Positions 7,209-16,007 of a stretch of 64,000 nt of DNA are shown here, piece by piece; within the stretch, counting starts at the first letter, position 1, and each line of letters starts with the position of its first letter. This DNA comes from Spongiimicrobium salis (lineage in GTDB: Bacteria > Bacteroidota > Bacteroidia > Flavobacteriales > Flavobacteriaceae), in NCBI RefSeq assembly GCF_043678055.1, contig NZ_JBHEQA010000004.1, forward strand, positions 62,001 to 126,000, given 5' to 3'. The position numbers and the translations under genes are program-made. A model generated the notes under the pieces. It did not search any database and had not been told where the DNA came from. It saw only the letters and a program-made list of their open reading frames with translations.

Positions 7209-9707
7209 TTAAAGCAGTCCAAATTGCTCAAAATGATGATTCAAATGCTTGCGTTCCAACAAATAGGTCTCATACTTGTTCAATTCTCCAAAGACGGCAT
7301 TTTTCACTATTGCCTCCGGCCTTTCCTTAAAAAAGGCCAAATAACTTTCCCTCGCTTCCAAAAAAGCGGCTTTAGCCGTTTCCAGATCAGGGTGTTTAGG
7401 AATGGTCATTGTACTTTTTTCTGCCAAGGGAAACTCATAATTCGGAGGCATTTTTTCATAATTGTACAAGGTGTTATGTACTTTTTCCAATATCTTTTCT
7501 GGCGTTACAATCTCAAAATCTTGAATTTCTCCGGCGCAGATTTTATAATTAAACTCCAAGTGTTCCAACATCAATTGAGGTGTTAGCGTTCCCCATTGTG
7601 CTTTATTTTCCGTTGTTAGTTTAGCCAAGCAAGATGCAATGGTTTCCGCGGTCATTTCCACAAAGGTCGTCTGTTTTTTCTGGACCATGGTCAAAATGGT
7701 AGCTACCGCCACCAATTCGTCTTCCACATCAAAGACCTCAACAAACCACTTTACAATTCCACTGGGGTGCTCGGCACTGGCCACATCCCGATCTACTTTT
7801 TGCTTACAGGTCAAGCGCACATAGACGGTATCATTATGATAAATAGGGCGTAAAAAACGACAATCTTCCAGACCATAATTCGCGGCTACAGGTCCTTTGT
7901 TCGGGTATACGAACAATCCTGCAGCTGCCGCCAAAATAAAATAGCCGTGCGCGGTTCGTTTTTCAAAAATACTTCCCTCCAAGGAGGTAATATCGGTATG
8001 GGCATAAAAATGATCCCAGGTCAGGTTGGCAAAATTAACGATATCTCCATCGGTTATGGTACGCTTATGCGTTTTTAAAGACATTCCTGCTTGAATATCT
8101 TCCCAATGATAGGCAAAAGGATGTTCATCTATTTCGGTATAGGCACTATTGGCCTGGTATATTCCTGTTACGGCGGTCAAGGTGGTTGGGGACCCCTGCA
8201 CAGCGGTACGTTGAAGGTAGTGCTTAATTCCCCTTAAACCTCCCATTTCCTCACCTCCTCCGGCACGTCCCGGACCTCCATGCACCAAATTGGGCAGCGG
8301 AGATCCATGTCCGGTACTTTCTTTTGCACTTTCCCGGTTCAGGACCAAAATACGCCCGTGATGGCTTGCTGCATTTACCACATATTCTTTTGCTATGGCA
8401 TTGTCATTGGTTACAATAGAGGAAACCAATGAACCTTTTCCCATTTGGGCCAAAGTAATGGCTTCTTCGAGGTTCTTATAGGGCATTAGGGTACTTACCG
8501 GACCAAAAGCTTCTCGTTCGTGAGCTATCGTATTCTTAAAAGGATGGTCTTCGCGCAATAAAATTGGACTGATAAAAGCTCCTTTTTCCGCATCGGCGCC
8601 TACCGTCTCTATACGGTCCAAACTTCCATATACAATTTGTGCTTCTTTAGCGATATCGGTCACACTTAAACGTACGGCCTCTACTTGTTGTTTGCTAATC
8701 AAAGAGCCCATGCGGACTTCTTTTAATCTAGGATCTCCAATAGTTACTTTATCCAATTGTTTGCCCAGTGCTATCTGTACATCTTCCATATACTTCTCTG
8801 GAACAATGATACGTCTTATGGCCGTACATTTTTGGCCACATTTAACGGTCATTTCTTTACGCACTTCTTTCACAAAAATATCAAACTCAGGAGTTCCCGG
8901 AGCGGCATCTTCTCCCAAAATGGAAGCATTCAAGGAGTCAGCCTCCATCGTAAATGGCACCGCTTCCTGTATCAACTGTGGGTGTGCTTTTAGAATACGT
9001 CCGGTAGCAGCAGAACCCGTAAAAGTAACCACATCTTGGGATTGTACAGTGTCCAAAATGGTCCTAACGGTACCATTGATGATCTGTAAGGCACCTTCCG
9101 GAAGAATTCCCGAAGCAATAATTTCTTTGGCCACAGCTTCTGCCAAATACGAAGATGAAGGAGCGGGCAATACCACAGCGGGTACTCCTGCCATCCAGTT
9201 CACCGCGCATTTCTCCAACATTCCCCACACCGGAAAATTAAAGGCATTGATATGCACTGCAACGCCTTTTTTGGGCACCATAATATGGTGGGCCATAAAG
9301 CGCCCTCCCCTAGAAAGGTCTATAGGTTCCCCTTCTACATCATAGGGTTGATTAGGGAAAAGTTTCCGAAGGGAAGCGTTGGCAAAAAGATTCCCAAAGC
9401 CACCTTCAATATCGATCCAGCTATCTAGTTTGGTGGCTCCTGTTCGGTAACTGACTTCATAAAATGCCGCTTTTCGCTTGGTGAGATATAAGGCCAATTT
9501 TTTGAGCATATTTCCCCGCTCTTGAAATGTCATTTTACGTAATAGCTCGCCTCCCTTAGTGCGACCATAATTCAATATCTCCGGAATATCCAATCCTTCA
9601 ATAGCGATATTTCCGATTACTTCCCCTGTGATGGAATCGTAAATTGGTGCTCCTTCTTCTGTTCCTTCGGTCCATTGACCGTTCACATAATGCTGTATTT
9701 TTTTCAT
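7209..9707 (-). CDS. paaZ: PaaZ bifunctional ring-opening enzyme with extra C-terminal DUF1569/DinB-like domain
   Basis: Oxepin-CoA hydrolase and semialdehyde dehydrogenase of the aerobic phenylacetate pathway. Residues 1 to about 515 are an aldehyde dehydrogenase (INAFNFPVWG, VVTFTGSAATGR, catalytic Cys in VKCGQKCTAIRR). Residues about 530-680 are an R-specific MaoC-type hydratase (LTWDHFYAHTD, ...EKRTAHGYFILAAAAGLF). The protein is 832 aa against about 680 for E. coli PaaZ. The added 150 residues carry WGTLTPQLMLEHLEFNY and LERKHLNHHFEQFG, the spaced His motifs of DUF1569 in the DinB-like superfamily. The frame is continuous through the junction. It lies 10 bp from the SDR stop in the paa operon. 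The function of the extra domain is unknown. Confidence 0.93.
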   Translation of the reverse strand: MKKIQHYVNGQWTEGTEEGAPIYDSITGEVIGNIAIEGLDIPEILNYGRTKGGELLRKMTFQERGNMLKKLALYLTKRKAAFYEVSYRTGATKLDSWIDIEGGFGNLFANASLRKLFPNQPYDVEGEPIDLSRGGRFMAHHIMVPKKGVAVHINAFNFPVWGMLEKCAVNWMAGVPAVVLPAPSSSYLAEAVAKEIIASGILPEGALQIINGTVRTILDTVQSQDVVTFTGSAATGRILKAHPQLIQEAVPFTMEADSLNASILGEDAAPGTPEFDIFVKEVRKEMTVKCGQKCTAIRRIIVPEKYMEDVQIALGKQLDKVTIGDPRLKEVRMGSLISKQQVEAVRLSVTDIAKEAQIVYGSLDRIETVGADAEKGAFISPILLREDHPFKNTIAHEREAFGPVSTLMPYKNLEEAITLAQMGKGSLVSSIVTNDNAIAKEYVVNAASHHGRILVLNRESAKESTGHGSPLPNLVHGGPGRAGGGEEMGGLRGIKHYLQRTAVQGSPTTLTAVTGIYQANSAYTEIDEHPFAYHWEDIQAGMSLKTHKRTITDGDIVNFANLTWDHFYAHTDITSLEGSIFEKRTAHGYFILAAAAGLFVYPNKGPVAANYGLEDCRFLRPIYHNDTVYVRLTCKQKVDRDVASAEHPSGIVKWFVEVFDVEDELVAVATILTMVQKKQTTFVEMTAETIASCLAKLTTENKAQWGTLTPQLMLEHLEFNYKICAGEIQDFEIVTPEKILEKVHNTLYNYEKMPPNYEFPLAEKSTMTIPKHPDLETAKAAFLEARESYLAFFKERPEAIVKNAVFGELNKYETYLLERKHLNHHFEQFGLL

Positions 9708-9717
9708 ATATGCTTTT

Positions 9718-10320
9718 TTAAGCCATTATTCTAAGAATCCTCCCTGTTATTTTTCCTTCAATGGATTTCACATAGCCATCTACTACTTTGCGCATAGGTA
9801 CGGGTGTATTTCCCGGAAAATAATCTTTGTACTTTTCATAGGCATCTTCCACCAGATCGGCACAGACCGCATTGATGCGAATATTGTTTTCCAATTCCAG
9901 CGCCACTGCTTTCACAAAACTATGGATTCCCCCATTCACCATAGCAGCACTAGTTGTCATATCCACAGGATCATCTGCCAAAATCCCTGTTGATAAGGTA
10001 AAAGAACCTCCAGGATTTAGATAGGACTGACCAATACGGACAACATTTACCTGTCCCATGAGTTTACTCTTAATACCAATATAAAAATCTTCTTCGGACA
10101 GCTTCTTAAACTTATCCCATTTTGCATCTCCAGCAATAGCGACAATGGCATCCACTTTTCCTATTTTTTCAAACATTTTTTCAATGGAAGATGCCGAAGA
10201 AAAGTCTACCTTGACATCTCCTGAGTTCCTTCCTGCTATAATGAGTTCATGTTTTTCGGATAAGCGCTCGGACACCTTCTTTCCAATGGTCCCATTGCCT
10301 CCAATGACCAGTATTTTCAT
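9718..10320 (-). CDS. Short-chain dehydrogenase/reductase (SDR) in the paa operon
   Basis: A compact 200-residue SDR. The N-terminus holds the dinucleotide motif VIGGNGTIGKKVSERL, and a beta strand ends in VDAIVAIAGDAKW (the NNAG-like position). The catalytic Ser/Tyr-Lys region is degenerate: SFTLSTGIL and AAMVNGGIHSFVKAVALEL show no clear YxxxK, so it may be an atypical or inactive SDR. I start at the ATG at 10320, directly before MKILVIGG, rather than the ORF limit, which would overlap the end of paaJ. It sits between paaJ (17 bp) and paaZ (10 bp), so it is co-transcribed. It is not a standard Paa enzyme and its substrate is unknown. Confidence 0.8.
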   Translation of the reverse strand: MKILVIGGNGTIGKKVSERLSEKHELIIAGRNSGDVKVDFSSASSIEKMFEKIGKVDAIVAIAGDAKWDKFKKLSEEDFYIGIKSKLMGQVNVVRIGQSYLNPGGSFTLSTGILADDPVDMTTSAAMVNGGIHSFVKAVALELENNIRINAVCADLVEDAYEKYKDYFPGNTPVPMRKVVDGYVKSIEGKITGRILRIMA

Positions 10321-10337
10321 AAGCTCTCCTCTCAATA

Positions 10338-11546
10338 TTAAACGCGTTCAATAATTGCCGCATACCCTTGACCTACGCCAATGCACATAGTTACTAAGGC
10401 ATATTTCTTTTGTTGTTCTTGAAGTTCCAAGGCTGCGGAATAGCAGATTCTTGCCCCAGTAACGCCTAAAGGGTGTCCTATGGCAATGGCTCCTCCATTG
10501 GGGTTCAATCTTGGGTCATCATCCGCCAAGCCCCAAGCACGCGTACAGGCCAACGCCTGAGCCGCAAAGGCTTCATTAAGTTCTATGACATCCATATCGT
10601 CCATCGTAAGCCCTGCTTTTTCCAAAGCTTTATTGGCAGCTTGCACAGGCCCTATTCCCATGATTCGGGGTTCAACACCAACAACGGCAGAACTAAGAAT
10701 CTTGGCCATTGGGGTCAGGTTATATTTCTTTACCGCGTCGGCAGAGGCAATAATTGTTGCCGCAGCACCGTCATTCAAACCAGAAGAATTCCCCGCTGTG
10801 ACACTTCCCCCTTCTTTCTTAAAGGCAGGACGCAGTTTTACCAAAATTTCTTTGGATGTAGCTGGTTTTATAAATTCATCTTGAGCGAATTGAATGGGAT
10901 CTTTTTTACGTTGCGGGATTTCCACGGTCACGATTTCCTTAGCCAAGCGACCACTTTCCTGCGCTTTGGTTGCCTTCATTTGACTCCAATACGCAAATGC
11001 ATCTTGATCTTCTCTGGAAATTCCAAATTTCTCCACTAGATTTTCCGCGGTATTTCCCATACCATCCGTGCCATACAATGCATGCATTTTTGGATTGATA
11101 AAACGCCATCCAAAAGTGGAATCGTACATTTTGGAATCTCCTCCAAATGCCGTGGAGGGCTTCGCCATTACGTAAGGTCCTCTTGTCATATTTTCAACAC
11201 CTCCAGAGATAAACAGATCTCCATCTCCAGCTTTAATGGCCCTGTTGGCATGAATAATGGCCGATAGACCAGAGCTACATAGGCGATTGACGGTTTCCCC
11301 CGGTACGGTAAACGGTAAGCCGGCCAATAAAAGACTCATACGGGCAACATTTCGATTATCCTCCCCTGCTTGATTGGCACATCCCATGATCACATCGTCA
11401 TAGGCTTCTTTGGGAATCCCCGGATTCCGCTTTACCAATTCTGCGATCACAATAGCGCCCAAATCATCTGTTCGGACTGCCGATAAGGTCCCTTTGTAAT
11501 TTCCAATAGGTGTACGAACACCGTCAATAATATATGCTTCTTTCAA
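10338..11546 (-). CDS. paaJ: Beta-ketoadipyl-CoA / 3-oxo-5,6-dehydrosuberyl-CoA thiolase
   Basis: Thiolase of 402 residues that cleaves acetyl-CoA from two Paa intermediates. The nucleophilic Cys is in TVNRLCSSGLSAI, and the other conserved blocks are NEAFAAQ, GGAIAIGHPLGVTGAR and the C-terminal Cys segment MCIGVGQG. It begins with DGVRTPIGNYKG, a start shared with PcaF/PaaJ proteins. Downstream are the SDR and paaZ. A 133-bp gap separates it from paaI upstream, wide enough for an internal promoter, although I see no exact consensus there. Confidence 0.93.
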   Translation of the reverse strand: MKEAYIIDGVRTPIGNYKGTLSAVRTDDLGAIVIAELVKRNPGIPKEAYDDVIMGCANQAGEDNRNVARMSLLLAGLPFTVPGETVNRLCSSGLSAIIHANRAIKAGDGDLFISGGVENMTRGPYVMAKPSTAFGGDSKMYDSTFGWRFINPKMHALYGTDGMGNTAENLVEKFGISREDQDAFAYWSQMKATKAQESGRLAKEIVTVEIPQRKKDPIQFAQDEFIKPATSKEILVKLRPAFKKEGGSVTAGNSSGLNDGAAATIIASADAVKKYNLTPMAKILSSAVVGVEPRIMGIGPVQAANKALEKAGLTMDDMDVIELNEAFAAQALACTRAWGLADDDPRLNPNGGAIAIGHPLGVTGARICYSAALELQEQQKKYALVTMCIGVGQGYAAIIERV

Positions 11547-11679
11547 AATCTTACCTTTTTAACTATAAAATAACGCCGATCTGCATCTTGTCACTTTATG
11601 GATTTTATTATCTGTCGTTTTTATTCCTACTTTCTTGTGTTGCTATGAATTTTGTGTTTCTATTTACAAAATCCGCCAT

Positions 11680-12111
11680 TTATGCTTCAGTTTCCCAGTC
11701 CTTATTGGTTCGAAATACCACTCCTTTGAACAAGGCTACCAAATCTTCACCCCGCTTCACTTCAATAACGTTAAAGCCTACTTTGCGCTTTACTTTTTCA
11801 ATCACAGATTCTGCCGTGATCACATCTCCCTCTTCCAAAGCCTCAATATGATTGATGGATGTTTCAATGGATACTGCATATTTCCCATGGGTATTGGCTG
11901 CAAAACCAAATGCAGTATCGGCCAAAGCATAAGTTATGCCACCATGGGCCTTCCCCATACTGTTCAGCATTTCTTTTCGGATAACCATCTCCAATTTGCA
12001 TCGGCCCAATTCGCATTCCAAAATACGCATTCCCAACCAGGAACTATACGGATCTTGGCTTAGCATCTTATGTGGTATGCGGTCTGGTGACAAAAATTTA
12101 TTTTTCTCCAT
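11680..12111 (-). CDS. paaI: PaaI-type hotdog acyl-CoA thioesterase
   Basis: A 143-residue hotdog-fold thioesterase with the family signature GKAHGGITYALADTAFGFAA, in which the HGG and the following Asp form the active site. PaaI hydrolyses hydroxylated phenylacetyl-CoA by-products and so relieves CoA trapping in the pathway. Length and motif order are standard. It lies between paaH (188 bp upstream) and paaJ (133 bp downstream), all on the minus strand. The two gaps hold no other gene. Confidence 0.88.
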   Translation of the reverse strand: MEKNKFLSPDRIPHKMLSQDPYSSWLGMRILECELGRCKLEMVIRKEMLNSMGKAHGGITYALADTAFGFAANTHGKYAVSIETSINHIEALEEGDVITAESVIEKVKRKVGFNVIEVKRGEDLVALFKGVVFRTNKDWETEA

Positions 12112-12299
12112 TCAATCCTATATAGTATTTGAGTTATTGTGTTTTTGAATCATCTGTTTTTGCCTTTCGAATAATTTTTATAAGAGGTAATCATTTTGGA
12201 TAATCCCGTTATCATACGCCTGTTAATTTCATCTTACTCCTGCGTAATAAACCCTTTAATTCTTCAAACTTGAAATAATATCTAGATTGCTCCATATCT

Positions 12300-13499
12300 C
12301 TATACTCCAACCTCAAACCTTAAATCTTTCTCTTTCATTTTCCGCAATAAAGGACTGCAGCGATAGCGATCTTCATGGTATTCATCGTACAGTTTATCCA
12401 AAGTGGCAACGCACCAAGGGATTCCTTTTTCATTTGCCCAAGCCAATAATCCCTTGGGGTAATTTACCCCTTTTGTCATGGCATTATCAATATCAGCTGC
12501 CGAAGCAATATTTAAAAATAGGGCATCGGCCGCTTCATTGATCAGCATTGCCAATACACGATCCAAAATACCCTGCAGCAATGCACTGTCTTGGGAAGTT
12601 TCACTTTCATCAATGACAATGCGGCCATTTTCATCATAAGTATAATAACCTCTACCTGACTTTCTACCTAAATAACCAGCTTCTGCAAAGCGTTTCTGCG
12701 TAAATGCCGGTTTGTATCTTGGATCAAAATAAAAGGCAGTGAATACCGTTTCGGTAACCGTATAGTTTACATCGTTTCCAATAAAATCCATCAACTCGAA
12801 GGGGCCCATTCGAAATCCACCCAAGCTTTTCATGGCATGATCTATGGTAACAAAATTCGCTATCCCTTCCTCATATATGCGCAAGGCTTCCCCATAAAAA
12901 GGGCGTGCTACCCGATTCACGATAAACCCTGGTGTATCCTTTGCAATAGCCACCACTTTTTTCCAATCCGCAATAGTTTGCACAGAGAGATCCAATACTT
13001 CCTGTGATGTTTGGATCGCAGGAATGACTTCTACCAACTTCATCAAAGGTGCCGGATTAAAAAAATGAATCCCCACACAACGCTCAGGACGTTTTAAAGC
13101 TGCGGCAATAGAGGCGATGGACAAGGAAGATGTGTTTGAAGCTATTATAGCATCCTCTGAGACATAAGATTCCAATTCGCGAAAAACCTTCTGTTTAATA
13201 TCAAGGTTCTCAATAATAGCTTCAATAGTCAAATCGGCATTTGCCAGGCCTTTTAAATCCCCAACGTATTCAATATTGCCTTGAATCCTAGCTTTCTCAT
13301 CGGCATCAATACGTCCTTTTTCCACTAAACGAGATAATATTTTTTCCAAAGCGGCTTTACTCTTGTTCAAGGCTGCCTGATTGGTATCGTATACCTTTAC
13401 ATGACATCCGGCCGTGGCAGCCACTTGAGCAATTCCGCTTCCCATGGTTCCAGAACCTATAATTCCTACATTGTTAATTATTGATTGTCGCGCTGTCAT
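12300..13499 (-). CDS. paaH: 3-hydroxyacyl-CoA dehydrogenase of phenylacetate pathway
   Basis: NAD-dependent dehydrogenase oxidising 3-hydroxyadipyl-CoA. The 399 residues begin with a Rossmann motif GIIGSGTMGSGIAQVAA, followed by IIASNTSSLSIASIA and the catalytic His region CVGIHFFNPAPLMKLVE. A tandem pair of C-terminal dimerisation domains follows (GFIVNRVARPFYGEALR, then LLAWANEKGIPW), typical of PaaH/PaaC-type enzymes. Position inside the paa operon fixes the likely substrate. The 100-bp gap to the PLP enzyme upstream has no recognisable element. Confidence 0.92.
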   Translation of the reverse strand: MTARQSIINNVGIIGSGTMGSGIAQVAATAGCHVKVYDTNQAALNKSKAALEKILSRLVEKGRIDADEKARIQGNIEYVGDLKGLANADLTIEAIIENLDIKQKVFRELESYVSEDAIIASNTSSLSIASIAAALKRPERCVGIHFFNPAPLMKLVEVIPAIQTSQEVLDLSVQTIADWKKVVAIAKDTPGFIVNRVARPFYGEALRIYEEGIANFVTIDHAMKSLGGFRMGPFELMDFIGNDVNYTVTETVFTAFYFDPRYKPAFTQKRFAEAGYLGRKSGRGYYTYDENGRIVIDESETSQDSALLQGILDRVLAMLINEAADALFLNIASAADIDNAMTKGVNYPKGLLAWANEKGIPWCVATLDKLYDEYHEDRYRCSPLLRKMKEKDLRFEVGV

Positions 13500-13613
13500 T
13501 TATAAAATTAAGATTTTAATGTATGTTGATGCTGTTTTAATTCCTATGGCAAAACAGCCCTATGCTTATTCTTTTTCTTTCTTCAAGGATATCAAGTCGT
13601 TTGAAGGCATGAC

Positions 13614-14549
13614 TTAAAAAGGCAATTTTGCCAAGTCTACATTTCCACCGGAAACCACAATTCCTATTTTTTTATTTTTATAGGCCTCTTTATGCTTTAG
13701 TAAAGCAGCAAAAGGCACGGCACTTGAGGGTTCCACCACAATTTTCATACGTTCCCATATCAGCTTCATGGCCGACTTAATTTCTTCCTCTTCTACCCGA
13801 ATTATTTTTTCCACATGCTTCTGAATAGTGGGAAAGTTACGATCTCCCAAATGTGTTCGCAGGCCATCTGCAATTGTATTTGAGGTTTCATTGACCTCTA
13901 TTTTTCCGGAAATCAAGGAACGATACGCATCATCTGCCTCCGAAGGCTCTCCTGCCACTACTTTACAATTGTCCGCAAAATAATATGCTGCCAAAGCTGT
14001 TCCCGCCAACAATCCACCACCACCAACAGGGGTAAATATATAATCCAATGCGGTTTGCTCTTCCAAAAGTTCCATAGCCGCAGTGCCCTGCCCATAAATT
14101 ACCTCATCATCATTGGATGGGTGTAGAAAAGTAGCCCCTTTTTCGCTTTGTATTTTTGCCGATACACGTTCTCTATCTTCAATGGTAGATGGACATTCTA
14201 TGACTTCCCCGCCGTATCCTTTTACTGCATTTTTTTTTACTTCAGGAGCATTTTCGGGCATGACGATATAGGCTTTCACTCCTAAACTTTTGGCGGCTAG
14301 GGAAACCGCCTGCGCAAAGTTCCCCGAAGAATGGGTCACTACCCCTTTTTGTCGTTGTGCATCGGTTAAACACAGAATGGCATTGGCCGCCCCACGCATT
14401 TTAAAAGCCCCCATTTTCTGGAAATTCTCGCATTTAAAATATACTTGGGCACCGACCTTATCGTTCAGTATGGTTGATGTTAACACTGGTGTTCTATGGA
14501 TATAGGGCTTTATCCGGTTGTGAACTGCTAATAGTATTTCTTTATTCAT
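13614..14549 (-). CDS. PLP-dependent threonine/serine dehydratase-like enzyme
   Basis: A 311-residue fold-type II PLP enzyme. The Schiff-base Lys is in ENFQKMGAFKMRGAANA, the phosphate loop is VGGGGLLAGTAL, and the C-terminal SGGNVDLAKL holds the pyridine-N contact. There is no ACT domain, so it is not the biosynthetic IlvA. Closest family types are catabolic threonine dehydratase, serine racemase and hydroxyaspartate dehydratase. It is embedded between paaG (30 bp) and paaH in the same orientation, although it has no role in the classical Paa pathway. Substrate cannot be decided from the sequence. Confidence 0.85.
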   Translation of the reverse strand: MNKEILLAVHNRIKPYIHRTPVLTSTILNDKVGAQVYFKCENFQKMGAFKMRGAANAILCLTDAQRQKGVVTHSSGNFAQAVSLAAKSLGVKAYIVMPENAPEVKKNAVKGYGGEVIECPSTIEDRERVSAKIQSEKGATFLHPSNDDEVIYGQGTAAMELLEEQTALDYIFTPVGGGGLLAGTALAAYYFADNCKVVAGEPSEADDAYRSLISGKIEVNETSNTIADGLRTHLGDRNFPTIQKHVEKIIRVEEEEIKSAMKLIWERMKIVVEPSSAVPFAALLKHKEAYKNKKIGIVVSGGNVDLAKLPF

Positions 14550-14579
14550 AATACTTGAAGTATTCGTAGCATTACGACT

Positions 14580-15365
14580 TTATCGTCCTTTAAATTCCGG
14601 TTTTCTTTTCGCTATAAATGCAGCAACTCCTTCTGCATAATCCTCTCCTTGTGCCGCTTCAATTTGATGTTTGGATTCCAATGCCAATTGTTCTTCCAAA
14701 GTATTGGTCATAGAAGCGTTCAATACTTGTTTTATGGCTCCTAAAGCCTTGGTAGGCATTTGGGCCATTTTTTGCGCTAATTTTTGAACGGCACCCTTAA
14801 AATCCTCAGAAGAAACATAGGTATAGATCATTCCAAGACGTTCGGCTTCTTGAGCACTGATTTTATCTCCCAAAAGCATGAAGGCAGATGCCTTTTGAAA
14901 ACCAATAAGTCGGGGTAAGAAAAAAGTCCCCCCACTATCCGGAATCAATCCAATTTTACTGAACGCCTGAATAAAACTGGCTTTCTCATCTGCAATGACC
15001 ACATCACAGGCCAAAGCAATATTGGCTCCCGCACCTGCGGCCACACCATTCACAGCGGCAATAATAGGTTTGGAAATAGCGCGAATCCTAGTGATAATTG
15101 GATTGTAATGTTCTTCCAATATCTTTTTGAAACCTGGGTTTAAATCCGGGGACGTCACTTCCTTTAAATCTTGACCTGCACAAAAGGCTTTTCCATTCCC
15201 CGTTAAGACAATCGCCCTTACTTCAGGGTCGGCTTCACAGGCATCTAAGGTTTCTTGTAAACGTAAGGCCATTTCTCTATTAAAACTATTGAACACTTCT
15301 GGTCTGTTCAAACTAATAGTGGCTACTCCCTGTTCCATGTTCAAGAGAATTGTATTGCTACTCAT
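14580..15365 (-). CDS. paaG: 1,2-epoxyphenylacetyl-CoA isomerase
   Basis: Crotonase-fold isomerase that turns the ring epoxide into oxepin-CoA and also shifts a double bond later in the pathway. The 261 residues show FCAGQDLKEV, VNGVAAGAGANIALACDVV (oxyanion hole) and FSKIGLIPDSGGTFFLPRL, the last with the Asp and Ser-Gly-Gly typical of PaaG rather than a Glu-Glu hydratase. It lies 76 bp downstream of paaD and 30 bp upstream of the PLP enzyme gene, which supports co-transcription. Confidence 0.92.
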   Translation of the reverse strand: MSSNTILLNMEQGVATISLNRPEVFNSFNREMALRLQETLDACEADPEVRAIVLTGNGKAFCAGQDLKEVTSPDLNPGFKKILEEHYNPIITRIRAISKPIIAAVNGVAAGAGANIALACDVVIADEKASFIQAFSKIGLIPDSGGTFFLPRLIGFQKASAFMLLGDKISAQEAERLGMIYTYVSSEDFKGAVQKLAQKMAQMPTKALGAIKQVLNASMTNTLEEQLALESKHQIEAAQGEDYAEGVAAFIAKRKPEFKGR

Positions 15366-15441
15366 GCTTGTTCTTCTATTGGTATTGTTCTTTAATTTCC
15401 CCCTTGCACTCGCGGCAAAAGGATATTTTTTATTCTAATTT

Positions 15442-15939
15442 CTATTTCAAACATTTAAAATAATCGAAAGGCTCCAGGCAATCCCCACATTGGAACAAGG
15501 CTTTACATGCCGTAGAACCAAATTGACTCACTAAACTCGTATTCTCACTACCACAGTTGGTGCACTTTACAATTTTTTTGTTCCCCAACAAGGCGGCTTT
15601 ATCGGCCTCTTCTTCCAAGGGGGCTGCAATCCCGTATTCCTCTAAGGCAGCACGACCTCTTGGCGTAATCCAATCTGTAGTCCATGCCGGGCTAAGTACC
15701 AGTTCTACTTCGGCTTGATAGCCTTCATTTTCCAAAGCCGATTTAATATCATCTCCAATGACATCCATTGCCGGACACCCACTATAGGTTGGGGTTATCT
15801 TTACCTTTACAATACCGCCTTCTTGTTGTGCTGCACGCACAACACCCATATCCATAATGGACAATACAGGAATCTCCGGGTCTGAAACTTTTTCCAGAAT
15901 CGGGATGAGTTCACTATCTATTTCGGTGATTCCCCTCAT
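15442..15939 (-). CDS. paaD: Phenylacetyl-CoA epoxygenase maturation protein PaaD
   Basis: A 165-residue MIP18/SufT-like protein: the N-terminal domain has VSDPEIPVLSIMDMGVV and TPTYSGCPAMDVI. The C-terminus is a zinc-ribbon with CTNCG and CGDCLEPFDYFKC. PaaD is needed for in vivo activity of the PaaABCE monooxygenase, probably in iron or iron-sulfur cluster maturation. The gene lies 68 bp after paaC in the usual A-B-C-D order. In this genome paaE comes first instead of following paaD. Confidence 0.92.
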   Translation of the reverse strand: MRGITEIDSELIPILEKVSDPEIPVLSIMDMGVVRAAQQEGGIVKVKITPTYSGCPAMDVIGDDIKSALENEGYQAEVELVLSPAWTTDWITPRGRAALEEYGIAAPLEEEADKAALLGNKKIVKCTNCGSENTSLVSQFGSTACKALFQCGDCLEPFDYFKCLK

Positions 15940-16007
15940 CTTAATCTTAAGATTTTATGCGTATTGATATACTGCCGAAATACCTTTTCCGACATCGTAC
16001 ATCAACA

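Noticed and set aside
8692..9345. 217-codon plus-strand open frame
   Set aside because: Fully antisense to paaZ, whose domains cover the region. The translation has no family motif.
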